A stretch of DNA of 64,000 bases from Ulvibacterium marinum (GTDB lineage Bacteria > Bacteroidota > Bacteroidia > Flavobacteriales > Flavobacteriaceae), in assembly GCF_003626755.1 (NCBI RefSeq), contig NZ_RBCJ01000003.1:563859-627858 (forward strand). Reading direction: 5' to 3'. The number at the start of each line of letters is the position of its first letter. Position 1 is the first letter of the stretch. The position numbers and the translations under genes were made by a program. Positions 35,621 to 44,263 of the stretch are shown here, piece after piece. The notes under the pieces are model-generated. The model was not told the origin of the DNA, ran no database searches, and was given only the letters and a program-made list of their open reading frames with translations.

Positions 35621-36241
35621 ATGAATACCACGAACAAAGTAGCATGGGCGGTATTCGCCATTTTGGCGGTTGTTATCGGGCTCTATCCGGCGCTTTATTT
35701 TTTTATCGATAGGGATTTTGGGTTATTGGCTTCTAAGGAAGATGCGCTACTTTCCAACTTATTTTGGAACATCGGATTCTACGGCCACATTCTATTCGGG
35801 GGCCTGGCCCTATTGGTAGGGTGGGTACAATTCAATAAAAAGTGGAGAAAAGCAAACCTAAAAAGACACCGCACCATTGGTAAAATATATATCATTTCCG
35901 CTCTTATTAGTGGGGTTTGTGCTATCTATATCGCCTTGTACGCAACAGGTGGAATTATCTCCACACTCGGTTTTATGAGTTTAGGCGTTCTTTGGCTCTT
36001 TTTTACAAGCAGGGCCTATCTTGCGGTTCGCAAAAGGGATTTGCAATTACACCAAGGGTTTATGATATATAGTTATGCCGCTTGCTTTGCAGCTGTAACC
36101 CTTAGGATCTGGTTGCCTTTACTGACCATTATTTTTCACGATTTCACGATGGCCTATCGCATCGTAGCATGGTTGTGTTGGATGCCCAATATGATATTCG
36201 CATTTTTTTGGGTGCGAAGGCGAGGTTTGCAATTGGGATAA
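35621..36241 (+). CDS. DUF2306 membrane protein
   Basis: A 206-residue protein with about six membrane segments. GHILFGGLALLVGWVQF, KRHRTIGKIYIISALISG and LQLHQGFMIYSYAACFAAVT with conserved His and Arg are the DUF2306 pattern, which resembles haem- or quinone-linked membrane domains; function unproven. It is an odd member of an otherwise secreted enzyme block but is tightly spaced with both neighbours (7 and 44 bases), so probably co-transcribed. Confidence 0.85.
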   Translation: MNTTNKVAWAVFAILAVVIGLYPALYFFIDRDFGLLASKEDALLSNLFWNIGFYGHILFGGLALLVGWVQFNKKWRKANLKRHRTIGKIYIISALISGVCAIYIALYATGGIISTLGFMSLGVLWLFFTSRAYLAVRKRDLQLHQGFMIYSYAACFAAVTLRIWLPLLTIIFHDFTMAYRIVAWLCWMPNMIFAFFWVRRRGLQLG

Positions 36242-36285
36242 ATGCCATGATTTACAATGTCCTTGCCTGTAAAAAACAAAAATTT

Positions 36286-37770
36286 ATGAAACCATTTTTA
36301 GGCATTATGCTGTTGTTCGTCTCTATTACGGTTTCCGCCACGGAACGATGGGACATATTTGAAATAGAACTAAAAGGCCCGAAGACAGAAAACCCTTTTA
36401 CCGAGATTTGGGTACAGGCCGAATTTCAATTTAAAAACTTTCGTTACCATGTAGATGGATTTTATGATGGCGATCAGACCTATAAAATCCGATTTATGCC
36501 GGAACATGTTGGAAAATGGACGTATGTAATAAAAAGTAATTCTCCTGAAATGAACGGTAAAACGGGAAAGTTTCGATGTACCCCGGCAACACCGAACAAC
36601 CACGGCCCTGTTTCCGTACGGGATACCTTTCATTTTAAATATGCGGATGGCGCCCCCTTTTACGTGTTGGGCACTACGGCCTATGCCTGGGTCCACCAAA
36701 AGGAAGAACGGATAAAGGAAACGTTGAACACCTTGGAGCAGGAGGCCTTTAATAAAATTCGGATGACGGTTATGCCCAAATATTATGGTAGATATGTTTC
36801 GAATGAACCGGATCTATATCCTTTTGAAGGTTCATTGGAATCAGGTTGGGATCGGACGCGATTTAATGTGGAGTTTTTTAGGCATCTAGAAAAACAGGTC
36901 GGGGAACTTAGGAAGCGGAGCGTAGAGGCCGATATTATCATTTTTCACCCTTACGATAAAGATAGTTGGGGTTTTAGCAAGGGTACCGTAGAGGAAAATG
37001 TGTTCTATTTAAAATATCTGGTCGCAAGATTGGCATCGTATCGAAATGTTTGGTGGAGTATGGCCAATGAATATGATGTAATGCACAAACCGGAATCGGA
37101 ATGGGAAACTTATTTTAAGGAGCTTGTTGCCAACGACCCATACCAACATCTAAAATCCATTCACAATGGCAAGTCCTGGTACAATCATTCCAATCCTTGG
37201 ATAACCCATTTAAGTGTGCAGACTCCATATTTGGAGAAAACTCAAACTTGGCGGGAGACCTATCATAAACCCGTTGTCAATGATGAATTTGTCTATGAAG
37301 GCAATGTTCCTTTTGACTGGGGAAATCTGACTCCGGAGGAAACCGTAAACCGATTCTGGACCATATATTGCCGTGGGGGATATGCCTCACATGGGGAAAC
37401 CTATGTACATCCGGAGAATATTCTTTGGTGGGCCAAGGGAGGTAAATTGTATGGGAAGAGCCCTAAAAGATTGCGGTTTCTGGCGCAAATCATGAAAGCG
37501 GCCCCGGAAAAAGGATTAACACCCATACATACGCAATGGAATAAAGAAACCTACCTGTACAAGGAACAAGACTATTTTTTGTTCTATTATGGAAATAGTC
37601 AACAAGCCAGTGCACGGTTGAAGCTTGCAAAGGATAAAAAGTATAGTGTCGAGATTATTGATGCCTGGAACATGACCGTAGAAAAACTAGAAGACGAATA
37701 CAGCGGCACTGTGGAAATCCCTCTTCCCCAACAAAGACCCTATATGGCGGTAAGGGCCATTGCAAAGTAA
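36286..37770 (+). CDS. DUF5060/DUF4038-type glycoside hydrolase, exported
   Basis: A 494-residue protein with signal peptide MKPFLGIMLLFVSITVSA; the ATG at 36286 is used because the upstream frame overlaps the DUF2306 gene and reads as noise. DUF5060 beta-sandwich (about 20-105, FTEIWVQAEFQFKNFRYHVD) is followed by a TIM barrel with FYVLGTTAYAWVHQ. WWSMANEYDVM carries the likely acid/base Glu (NE pair) and PVVNDEFVYEG the likely nucleophile, as in clan GH-A. The last 80 residues form the DUF5605-like sandwich. A glycosidase of unknown specificity, the only clear one in the block. Confidence 0.85.
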   Translation: MKPFLGIMLLFVSITVSATERWDIFEIELKGPKTENPFTEIWVQAEFQFKNFRYHVDGFYDGDQTYKIRFMPEHVGKWTYVIKSNSPEMNGKTGKFRCTPATPNNHGPVSVRDTFHFKYADGAPFYVLGTTAYAWVHQKEERIKETLNTLEQEAFNKIRMTVMPKYYGRYVSNEPDLYPFEGSLESGWDRTRFNVEFFRHLEKQVGELRKRSVEADIIIFHPYDKDSWGFSKGTVEENVFYLKYLVARLASYRNVWWSMANEYDVMHKPESEWETYFKELVANDPYQHLKSIHNGKSWYNHSNPWITHLSVQTPYLEKTQTWRETYHKPVVNDEFVYEGNVPFDWGNLTPEETVNRFWTIYCRGGYASHGETYVHPENILWWAKGGKLYGKSPKRLRFLAQIMKAAPEKGLTPIHTQWNKETYLYKEQDYFLFYYGNSQQASARLKLAKDKKYSVEIIDAWNMTVEKLEDEYSGTVEIPLPQQRPYMAVRAIAK

Positions 37771-37818
37771 AACTTAGATACTCATAAAAAGAATTCAAAA
37801 TATTTCAGGAGAAGGAAA

Positions 37819-38865
37819 ATGAAAAGGATAGTATTGATAGTAGTGGTTCTGATGGGCACTTTGATGCTTTCATTAAAGGAAAAAGAAGATTCTAGCCCCA
37901 GAGTATTCGTATTTACGGATATCAATATCGATTCGGGTGATCCGGATGACAGGCAATCCTTAGTCCATCTCTTATGGTATGCGGATGAATTAAAAATAGA
38001 AGGGATTGTGCCTGACCGATGGAATGCCAAAGGTTATGAGGCTTGTGAAATGGTACTTGAAGCCTATAAAAAGGATTATGAAACCTATGGATTCAAGGAT
38101 TTGGGATATCCTGATACCAAATACATTCAAAATAAAATCGCCAAAGATACTTTGGATGCCGTACAGCTTTTTTCAAAAGCCGCCTCCATAGAGGACAATC
38201 CGCTTTATGTTTTGGTTTGGGGCAATATGGAAGTTTTTTATAAGGCACTTGAACAGAACCCCCATTTGGCAAAGAACATACGATTGATAACCATAGGTAC
38301 CGGATTGATGTTGGAGCAGCATATTCCGGAAATGCCCCCAAGTTGGGAAAGATCGGCTCCTTGTAAGCAATTGAATTGGAACGGCTTTGGAAGGAACAAA
38401 ATTTACAATGACTCCAGATTTGATACGATGTGGTGGCTGGAAATCAATTGGACCTTTGCCGGAATGTTCACCGGAAAGCAGCCAGAGCAGATGTTTCAAA
38501 GATTATCAAAGTATGGAGCCCTGGGAACGCATATTAAGGAAGTGGTCAAAAATCACGACTGGGCCCAATACTTCCGCGTGGGGGATACCCCATCCGTTTT
38601 ATATGTCCTAGATCCGGACAATCCTTTGGCCGATCCTACCTCTGGCAGCTGGGCCGGAAAATTTGTAAAACCTTTTCCAGTTGAAAGACCTAACTATTAC
38701 ACGGATGATCACGGTTCCATTACATGGAATTATAATGATCCATGCCTAACTTGGGAAAATCATACCAAGGTGGATGCCTATGCCAAAGGTACGTTGGAGG
38801 AAAAAAGAGAAGGAATGTATGAAGCATTGTTGCGTAAAGTAAGAAGAATATATGCGGAGAAATAA
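37819..38865 (+). CDS. DUF1593 nucleoside-hydrolase-like protein, exported, single domain
   Basis: A 348-residue protein with an N-terminal hydrophobic leader (MKRIVLIVVVLMGTLMLSL) and an AGGAGAAGG-type ribosome site upstream, unusual for this window. RVFVFTDINIDSGDPDDRQS matches the Asp-rich opening of the other DUF1593 protein at 32361, and LYVLVWGNMEVFYKAL corresponds to its VWGGACDLAQALW. It lacks the C-terminal Ig-like domain. The two DUF1593 proteins are clearly diverged and probably have different substrates. Confidence 0.82.
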   Translation: MKRIVLIVVVLMGTLMLSLKEKEDSSPRVFVFTDINIDSGDPDDRQSLVHLLWYADELKIEGIVPDRWNAKGYEACEMVLEAYKKDYETYGFKDLGYPDTKYIQNKIAKDTLDAVQLFSKAASIEDNPLYVLVWGNMEVFYKALEQNPHLAKNIRLITIGTGLMLEQHIPEMPPSWERSAPCKQLNWNGFGRNKIYNDSRFDTMWWLEINWTFAGMFTGKQPEQMFQRLSKYGALGTHIKEVVKNHDWAQYFRVGDTPSVLYVLDPDNPLADPTSGSWAGKFVKPFPVERPNYYTDDHGSITWNYNDPCLTWENHTKVDAYAKGTLEEKREGMYEALLRKVRRIYAEK

Positions 38866-38928
38866 ACGAGTACCAATAGGGAATAAAAGGATAAAATCCT
38901 TCAATGGTTTACTGTTATTCAATTAAAT

Positions 38929-40551
38929 ATGAACACATCCTGCATGATTTTTAAAAAAGGACAAAAACTATTTTTTTTAGGCATTCTGGTATGGATAGTT
39001 TTTGGCATGAACTCCTGCGTTGAGAAAAAGCAGGAAGAAAAACCCAAAAAGCGACCTAACATTTTATGGATATATTTGGAGGATACAGCCCCTTTGTTGG
39101 GATGTTACGGGAACCCGCTTGTTTCCACTCCTAATATTGACAGTCTTGCCCTGCAGGGTGTTTTGTATCAACATGTGTATATGCCGGCACCGGTGTGCTC
39201 AGCTAGTCGTTCAAGCATTATCACAGGTGTTATGTCCACAACCTTCGGTGCGCATAATCATCATAGTTCACGGACAAAGGAATCTGCCATAAGTTTACCC
39301 AAAGGCCTAAAGACAATACCGGAACTTTTTAAAAAGGCTGGGTACTTTACATTCAACAATGGGAAAGATGACTACAATTTTGTCTATGACCGAAGGGATT
39401 TATATAGCCAAGACTATAAAATACATCCTCTATATGGCAAAAGTGGGGTACGAATGGATATTTCTACCTTAAATACCAAAGAGCCATTTTTTGGTCAAAT
39501 ACAGATGTATGGGGGCAAGGAAATATTTTCTTCCGAGTTTAAGGATAACGTAAAAACCCTGATAGATAGATCAAAAATCGAGCTTCCTCCTTACCTCCCC
39601 GATAATCCAGTAATTGTGGAGGAATATGCGAATCATCTAGAGGCGATTCAAATAACCGATAAGAAAGTCGGTGAGGTCATGCAAAAGTTAAAGGAAAGCG
39701 GTGTGCTTGATAATACCATTATTTTCTTTTTCTCAGATCATGGAATGCGATTGACCAGAAACAAACAGTTTTTGTATGATGGAGGCCTGCATGTTCCGTT
39801 GATAATTGCGGATTTTACAAAGCGATATGACAAGATTCCATCGGGTAGTATCAATACAAACTTAATTAGTGGCCTGGACCTTGGAACAAGTTCTCTGGCC
39901 TTGGCGGATATTCCGATTCCCGAATATATGGAGGGTAGAAATATTTTTGACGATAGTGGAGAAATACGGAAGTATGTTATTTCGACCAGGGATCGATGCG
40001 ATTTTACCATAGACCGTATTCGTTCCGTACGTTCTAAGAAATTTAAGTATATCCGAAATTTTATGACGGATAGGCCCTATACCCAACCCACTTATATGGA
40101 TGTGGACGGTATTCCATTTGTTCAGGTAATGCATCAGTTGCACAATGATAAAAAACTTGATTCGGTACAGGATCGTTTTATGTCCGATGAGAGGCCTGCT
40201 GAAGAATTGTATAATCTTAAAGAAGACCCTTTTGAACTTTACAATCTTGCCGGACATACGGAATACCGAGAGACTTTACAGGAATATGCCAATGTCTTGG
40301 ATACATGGATTGCAGAAACTGATGACAAGGGGCAATATCCGGAAAGCGAGGAAGGACTAATTTTGATGTTGGGCATATGGGGTAAGCATTGTGTAAATCC
40401 GGAGTATGAAGCCTTAAGAAAAAAGTATCCGGATTTGGAAGGGTCGCTTTTTTACCTAAAGAACGAACCGTTCAAAAGTATTGCTGCGGATTTTGAGGGC
40501 GATCCGTTGCCGGAATTGAAAAAGTCCGTTCAGGAAAAGATTGTAGATTAG
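38929..40551 (+). CDS. S1-type sulfatase, lipoprotein
   Basis: A 540-residue sulfatase. Lipobox near Cys30 (FGMNSCVEK) and the N-terminal RPNILWIYLEDTAPLLGCYG with metal-binding Asp. Cys90 in PVCSASRSSIITG is the residue converted to formylglycine (CxAxR form), and FFFSDHGMRLTRNKQF supplies the later metal site (Asp-His). The GVMSTTFGAHNHH stretch suggests the heparan-sulfamidase-like branch of S1. No maturase gene lies in the window. It implies that the block's substrate is sulfated. Confidence 0.93.
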   Translation: MNTSCMIFKKGQKLFFLGILVWIVFGMNSCVEKKQEEKPKKRPNILWIYLEDTAPLLGCYGNPLVSTPNIDSLALQGVLYQHVYMPAPVCSASRSSIITGVMSTTFGAHNHHSSRTKESAISLPKGLKTIPELFKKAGYFTFNNGKDDYNFVYDRRDLYSQDYKIHPLYGKSGVRMDISTLNTKEPFFGQIQMYGGKEIFSSEFKDNVKTLIDRSKIELPPYLPDNPVIVEEYANHLEAIQITDKKVGEVMQKLKESGVLDNTIIFFFSDHGMRLTRNKQFLYDGGLHVPLIIADFTKRYDKIPSGSINTNLISGLDLGTSSLALADIPIPEYMEGRNIFDDSGEIRKYVISTRDRCDFTIDRIRSVRSKKFKYIRNFMTDRPYTQPTYMDVDGIPFVQVMHQLHNDKKLDSVQDRFMSDERPAEELYNLKEDPFELYNLAGHTEYRETLQEYANVLDTWIAETDDKGQYPESEEGLILMLGIWGKHCVNPEYEALRKKYPDLEGSLFYLKNEPFKSIAADFEGDPLPELKKSVQEKIVD

Positions 40552-40640
40552 GTTCCAAAAGTCAAGTTTAGAAACTCTCGGAACGGGGTGGTGAATCCTT
40601 TTGGATTGTTCAAGGGAATATGATTAAAAATAGAAGGACT

Positions 40641-41657
40641 ATGGATCGTAGAAAATTTATCGGTCGATTGGGGGCGGGAACAACAGCAACGGTTTTGCCT
40701 TCGATGATGTTATCCTTTGGCACCTCTGGCCAGGGAAACCATAAGACCAAACCCTTGGTTTTTGGAATTGTCGCCGATGTGCACAAGGATCTTATGCCGG
40801 ATGCGGACGAGCGTCTGGAAAAATTTATATCCGAAGCACAAAAAAGGAAGGTTGATTACATCATACAGCTTGGGGATTTTTGTATGGCCGATGACAAAAA
40901 CCAAGATTTCATGGATATTTGGAAAACCTTTAAAGGTCCCAAATACCATGTGTTGGGCAATCATGATATGGATAGAAATTCCAAAAAAGAGATGTTGGAA
41001 TTCTGGGACATGCCCAAAACGTATTATTCCTATGACTTTCATGGTTTTCATTTTGTTGTATTGGATGCCAACTTTCTCTATAAAGATGGAGTTTTTGTAG
41101 ATTATGAAAAATCCAATTTTTATGTGGATAATTCATACAGGACCTTTATCGATGAGGAGCAAATGGAGTGGTTAAAGGCGGACTTGGAAGCCACGATGGC
41201 TCCAACGGTCATATTCTCGCATCAGAGTCTTTGGCATTATCAATGGGGCGTAAAAAATCGGCTGGCCCTGCAAAAGATTGTGGAAGCGCATAAAGAGAAA
41301 ATCATCTGCTGTATGAATGGCCATAACCACATCGATTTTCATCATCATCAAAACGGGATAGACTATTTGGAAATTAATAGTATGTCCTACCAATGGATGG
41401 AAGACAAATATAAAAATACCCAACGTTATCCAAAGGCCTTGTACGAGCAATATAAATGGTTGCCCAATATGGCGACCTATAAGGATCCGCTCTATGCATT
41501 CGCGACACTTGACCCAAAAGGGACTCTATCCCTGGAGGGTGTCAAAAGTGTATGGGTCCAGCCTTCACCTTATGCCATGGGAATGCCCAAAAGTATTTAT
41601 GGTAACGAATACTCTCCGGAAATTTCGGATTACCAGCTAAAATTTGGATCAGGATAG
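40641..41657 (+). CDS. Calcineurin-like metallophosphoesterase, Tat-exported
   Basis: A 338-residue protein. The start at 40641 gives the Tat leader MDRRKFIGRLGAGTTATVLP; an ATG at 40620 in the same frame would add only seven residues. Metal motifs of the family are all visible: GIVADVHKDL (DxH), IIQLGDFCMADD (GD), YHVLGNHDMDRN (GNHD), FSHQSLWHYQ and CMNGHNHIDFHHH (GHxH). Substrate unknown; a periplasmic phosphodiesterase or phosphatase. Tat export indicates that the metal is loaded in the cytoplasm. Confidence 0.9.
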   Translation: MDRRKFIGRLGAGTTATVLPSMMLSFGTSGQGNHKTKPLVFGIVADVHKDLMPDADERLEKFISEAQKRKVDYIIQLGDFCMADDKNQDFMDIWKTFKGPKYHVLGNHDMDRNSKKEMLEFWDMPKTYYSYDFHGFHFVVLDANFLYKDGVFVDYEKSNFYVDNSYRTFIDEEQMEWLKADLEATMAPTVIFSHQSLWHYQWGVKNRLALQKIVEAHKEKIICCMNGHNHIDFHHHQNGIDYLEINSMSYQWMEDKYKNTQRYPKALYEQYKWLPNMATYKDPLYAFATLDPKGTLSLEGVKSVWVQPSPYAMGMPKSIYGNEYSPEISDYQLKFGSG

Positions 41658-41796
41658 TATATAGTTTGAAGTATGGATTCTTGGTAATCTTGCTATTTGT
41701 CTTACCTAAAGGTTATGATCAGATTCACCCGTGAAATAGGCCTGTGTAAACATGAATATTCACTATATTGTGAATCTTCAACCAAGACCATACAAA

Positions 41797-42654
41797 ATGA
41801 AAAAGTCACTCCTCTTTTTACTATTCAGTTTAGCAATTTGTGTATCCGTTATTGGGCAATCGGGAAAGGTCTATGACAACCTGACCCTGACCAGTAAAAT
41901 ATTGGACGGGGAACGCAACTACGCAGTGTATCTGCCCCCGGATTATGAAAGTTCCGAGCGTAGTTATCCCGTACTTTACCTATTACATGGTGCCACGGAT
42001 AATCATACTGGATGGGTGCAATTCGGTGAGGTGCTTCATATAACCGATAAGGCCATTAAGGAAGGTAAGGCAACACCCATGATTATAGTAATGCCTGATG
42101 CCGATACCGGTCAGATGGGCTATTTCAATGTAGGCGACTGGAAATACGAGGACTTCTTTTTTGAGGAATTGATGCCGCACGTAGAAAAGAAATATCGCAT
42201 AAAGGGAGAAAAGCGTTATCGCGCCGTAGCCGGACTTTCTATGGGAGGCGGTGGCTCATTTATGTATGCCTTGCATCATCCGGAATTGTTTTCTTCAGCC
42301 TGCCCGTTAAGTGCTTATGTGGGACCGTTGACCATTGAAGATTTAAAGCGACGCATCGCTCGGGGCAACAAAAAATATTCGGATAAGGAAATCAAGGAAT
42401 ATTTTCAAAAACACAATGCCCTGAATTTATTGGAAAGTGTTCCCGTTGAGGATGTTAAATCCGTCCGATGGTATATTGATTGTGGTGATGATGATTTTTT
42501 ATATGAAGGCAATAGTTTGGTGCATATAGCGATGACCAAAAAGGAAATTCCACATGAATATCGCGTACGGGACGGCGGGCATAGCTGGACCTACTGGCGC
42601 GAGTCCCTACCGGAAGTACTTCATTTTGTATCCCAGGCCTTTCATCAATATTAA
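41797..42654 (+). CDS. Esterase D/CE1-like esterase, exported
   Basis: A 285-residue protein with signal peptide MKKSLLFLLFSLAICVSVIG. RNYAVYLPPDYESSERSYPV, LYLLHGATDNHTGW and the nucleophile elbow VAGLSMGGGGS (Ser about 153), then a late Asp (DCGDDDFLY) and His (GGHSWTYWR), mark the esterase D family that includes acetylxylan and feruloyl esterases. The second esterase of the block. It is 6 bases upstream of the next gene. Confidence 0.9.
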   Translation: MKKSLLFLLFSLAICVSVIGQSGKVYDNLTLTSKILDGERNYAVYLPPDYESSERSYPVLYLLHGATDNHTGWVQFGEVLHITDKAIKEGKATPMIIVMPDADTGQMGYFNVGDWKYEDFFFEELMPHVEKKYRIKGEKRYRAVAGLSMGGGGSFMYALHHPELFSSACPLSAYVGPLTIEDLKRRIARGNKKYSDKEIKEYFQKHNALNLLESVPVEDVKSVRWYIDCGDDDFLYEGNSLVHIAMTKKEIPHEYRVRDGGHSWTYWRESLPEVLHFVSQAFHQY

Positions 42655-42660
42655 TGGTAC

Positions 42661-43899
42661 ATGAGAGAAAAAATAATAGTATTTTCATTTTTAGTCGTCT
42701 TTGGCTCAAGTCTTGGGCTTTCACAAGAGTACCATACCATTTCCAAAAAAGAACTTCGAAGCAAAATAGAGGGATATTGGTTGGGCCAATTGGTGGGGAA
42801 CTATATGGGATTTCCATTTGAATTTGTGTATAGTGCCGATCCTGCGCCGGTTTTCATTGATAAATATTACAACGTTACGGATTCGTCGGGCATTAAGATG
42901 AACCACACCGACCGCCGTGGTAATGTCAACATTTTTGCGGATGCCTTGGGAGGAGCTTGGAGCGATGACGACTCAGATATCGAATTCGTTACCCTACATG
43001 CCGTAGAGGAACACGGGTTGGATATCAATTACCAAGAAATTACAAATGCCTGGAAAAAGCATATCAATCGTTTTATTTGGGTAAGTAACCGCAAAGCTCG
43101 TGACCTTATGGACCAGGGGTTGGTAGCTCCGGATACCGGTAAAAAGGAGAACAACCCCTACTGGTATGCCATAGACCCCCAGTTGGTAAATGAGATTTGG
43201 AGTGCTTTTTATCCGGCAATGCCTGATAAGGCCGTTGAGCGTGCCGAATGGGGAGCAAGGATTACCAGTGATGATTGGGGTACACACCCCACCATGTTCT
43301 ATGCCGCCCTTTGCAGCGCAGCTTTTTATGAGAAGGACATTGCCAAATTATATGATATAGGCATGTCCTATATTCCAAAGGATAGCCCCTTTTATAAGGG
43401 TTTGCAAGACGTAAAAAGGTGGCATAAGGAGAACTCGGATTGGAAAACTACCCGTGAGCTTATAAAGAATAACTACTTGGCATATCCAAAAGTGGTGGAT
43501 AATCCATTTTATCAGGAGGTCTCCGCAATGGTCAATGGACTTTGTGGGGCCATGGCCATACTGTATGGGGAAGGAGATTTTATAAAGACCACCGGTATTG
43601 CCGTTTCTGCTGGATATGATTGTGACAACCAGGGAGCCACTTGTGCTGGCTTGATTGGGGTATTAAATGGTGCCGGGTGTATTCCCAGGGAATTGACTCA
43701 TGAAATGGGTTACAACGAAAAATGGGACGCTCCGTTTAACAACCAATACATAAACTATTCACGTGATGGCCTGCCCAATCTCACCTATATTTCGGACATC
43801 ATAGATAGAATCTTGGCCATTTCCGAAAGGGCCATTTTGGAAAATGGCGGAAAGAAAACGGAAGAAAGTGGTACTACAATCTATCACATCAAAGCTTAA
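42661..43899 (+). CDS. ADP-ribosylglycohydrolase-family protein, exported
   Basis: A 412-residue protein with a signal peptide (IIVFSFLVVFGSSLGLSQ). The N-terminal GYWLGQLVGNYMGFPFEF, WSDDDSDIEFVTLHAVEEHG and the late AGYDCDNQGATCAGLIGVL align with the ADP-ribosylglycohydrolase fold (PF03747). The canonical Mg-binding TDDT and GGDTDT motifs are changed to SDDDSD and GYDCDN: the acidic ligands are kept but the Thr residues are replaced. Export and these changes argue against intracellular ADP-ribose removal; a ribosyl- or glycosyl-conjugate outside the cell is more likely. Confidence 0.87.
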   Translation: MREKIIVFSFLVVFGSSLGLSQEYHTISKKELRSKIEGYWLGQLVGNYMGFPFEFVYSADPAPVFIDKYYNVTDSSGIKMNHTDRRGNVNIFADALGGAWSDDDSDIEFVTLHAVEEHGLDINYQEITNAWKKHINRFIWVSNRKARDLMDQGLVAPDTGKKENNPYWYAIDPQLVNEIWSAFYPAMPDKAVERAEWGARITSDDWGTHPTMFYAALCSAAFYEKDIAKLYDIGMSYIPKDSPFYKGLQDVKRWHKENSDWKTTRELIKNNYLAYPKVVDNPFYQEVSAMVNGLCGAMAILYGEGDFIKTTGIAVSAGYDCDNQGATCAGLIGVLNGAGCIPRELTHEMGYNEKWDAPFNNQYINYSRDGLPNLTYISDIIDRILAISERAILENGGKKTEESGTTIYHIKA

Positions 43900-43900
43900 A

Positions 43901-44089
43901 ATGGAGAAAAAGCGAATCATTGCCCAAGTTGTAGCGGCCATATTGCTTTATACCGTTATTTCCTTGATTTTGGAAAAGGACTATACTCAACCCATTATCC
44001 TCAGGGAGCTGGGTGAAGGATTGATATTCGGAATTATTTACGGACTCTTTATCTGGATACGGGAAAAGTGGAAGAATAAAAAAGAATAG
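43901..44089 (+). CDS. Small membrane protein, 62 residues
   Basis: Starts at an ATG one base after the previous gene's stop codon. MEKKRIIAQVVAAILLYTVI and EGLIFGIIYGLFIWIREKW are two membrane segments joined by a short loop with a basic C-terminus (KWKNKKE). No family recognised. It ends the ten-gene block; tight spacing supports co-expression. Confidence 0.7.
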   Translation: MEKKRIIAQVVAAILLYTVISLILEKDYTQPIILRELGEGLIFGIIYGLFIWIREKWKNKKE

Positions 44090-44263
44090 GATATTGGTAC
44101 TTAAGGCTTGAAAAACTGGAAAATGCCGGTATTTCTTTGCCCATAATCTAGATATGGGAAGCCATAGCTTGGTTGCTATTGTTCATAAAATATCAGTACA
44201 GTGCATGAGTGCATTTGACCATAAATTCCTTATCTTCAAAACTGACTAAAACAACAAACTACA

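Noticed and set aside
32361-44089. Classical SusCD polysaccharide utilisation locus
   Set aside because: No SusC- or SusD-like gene is present, and only one clear glycosidase is found. I describe it as a secreted degradation locus instead.
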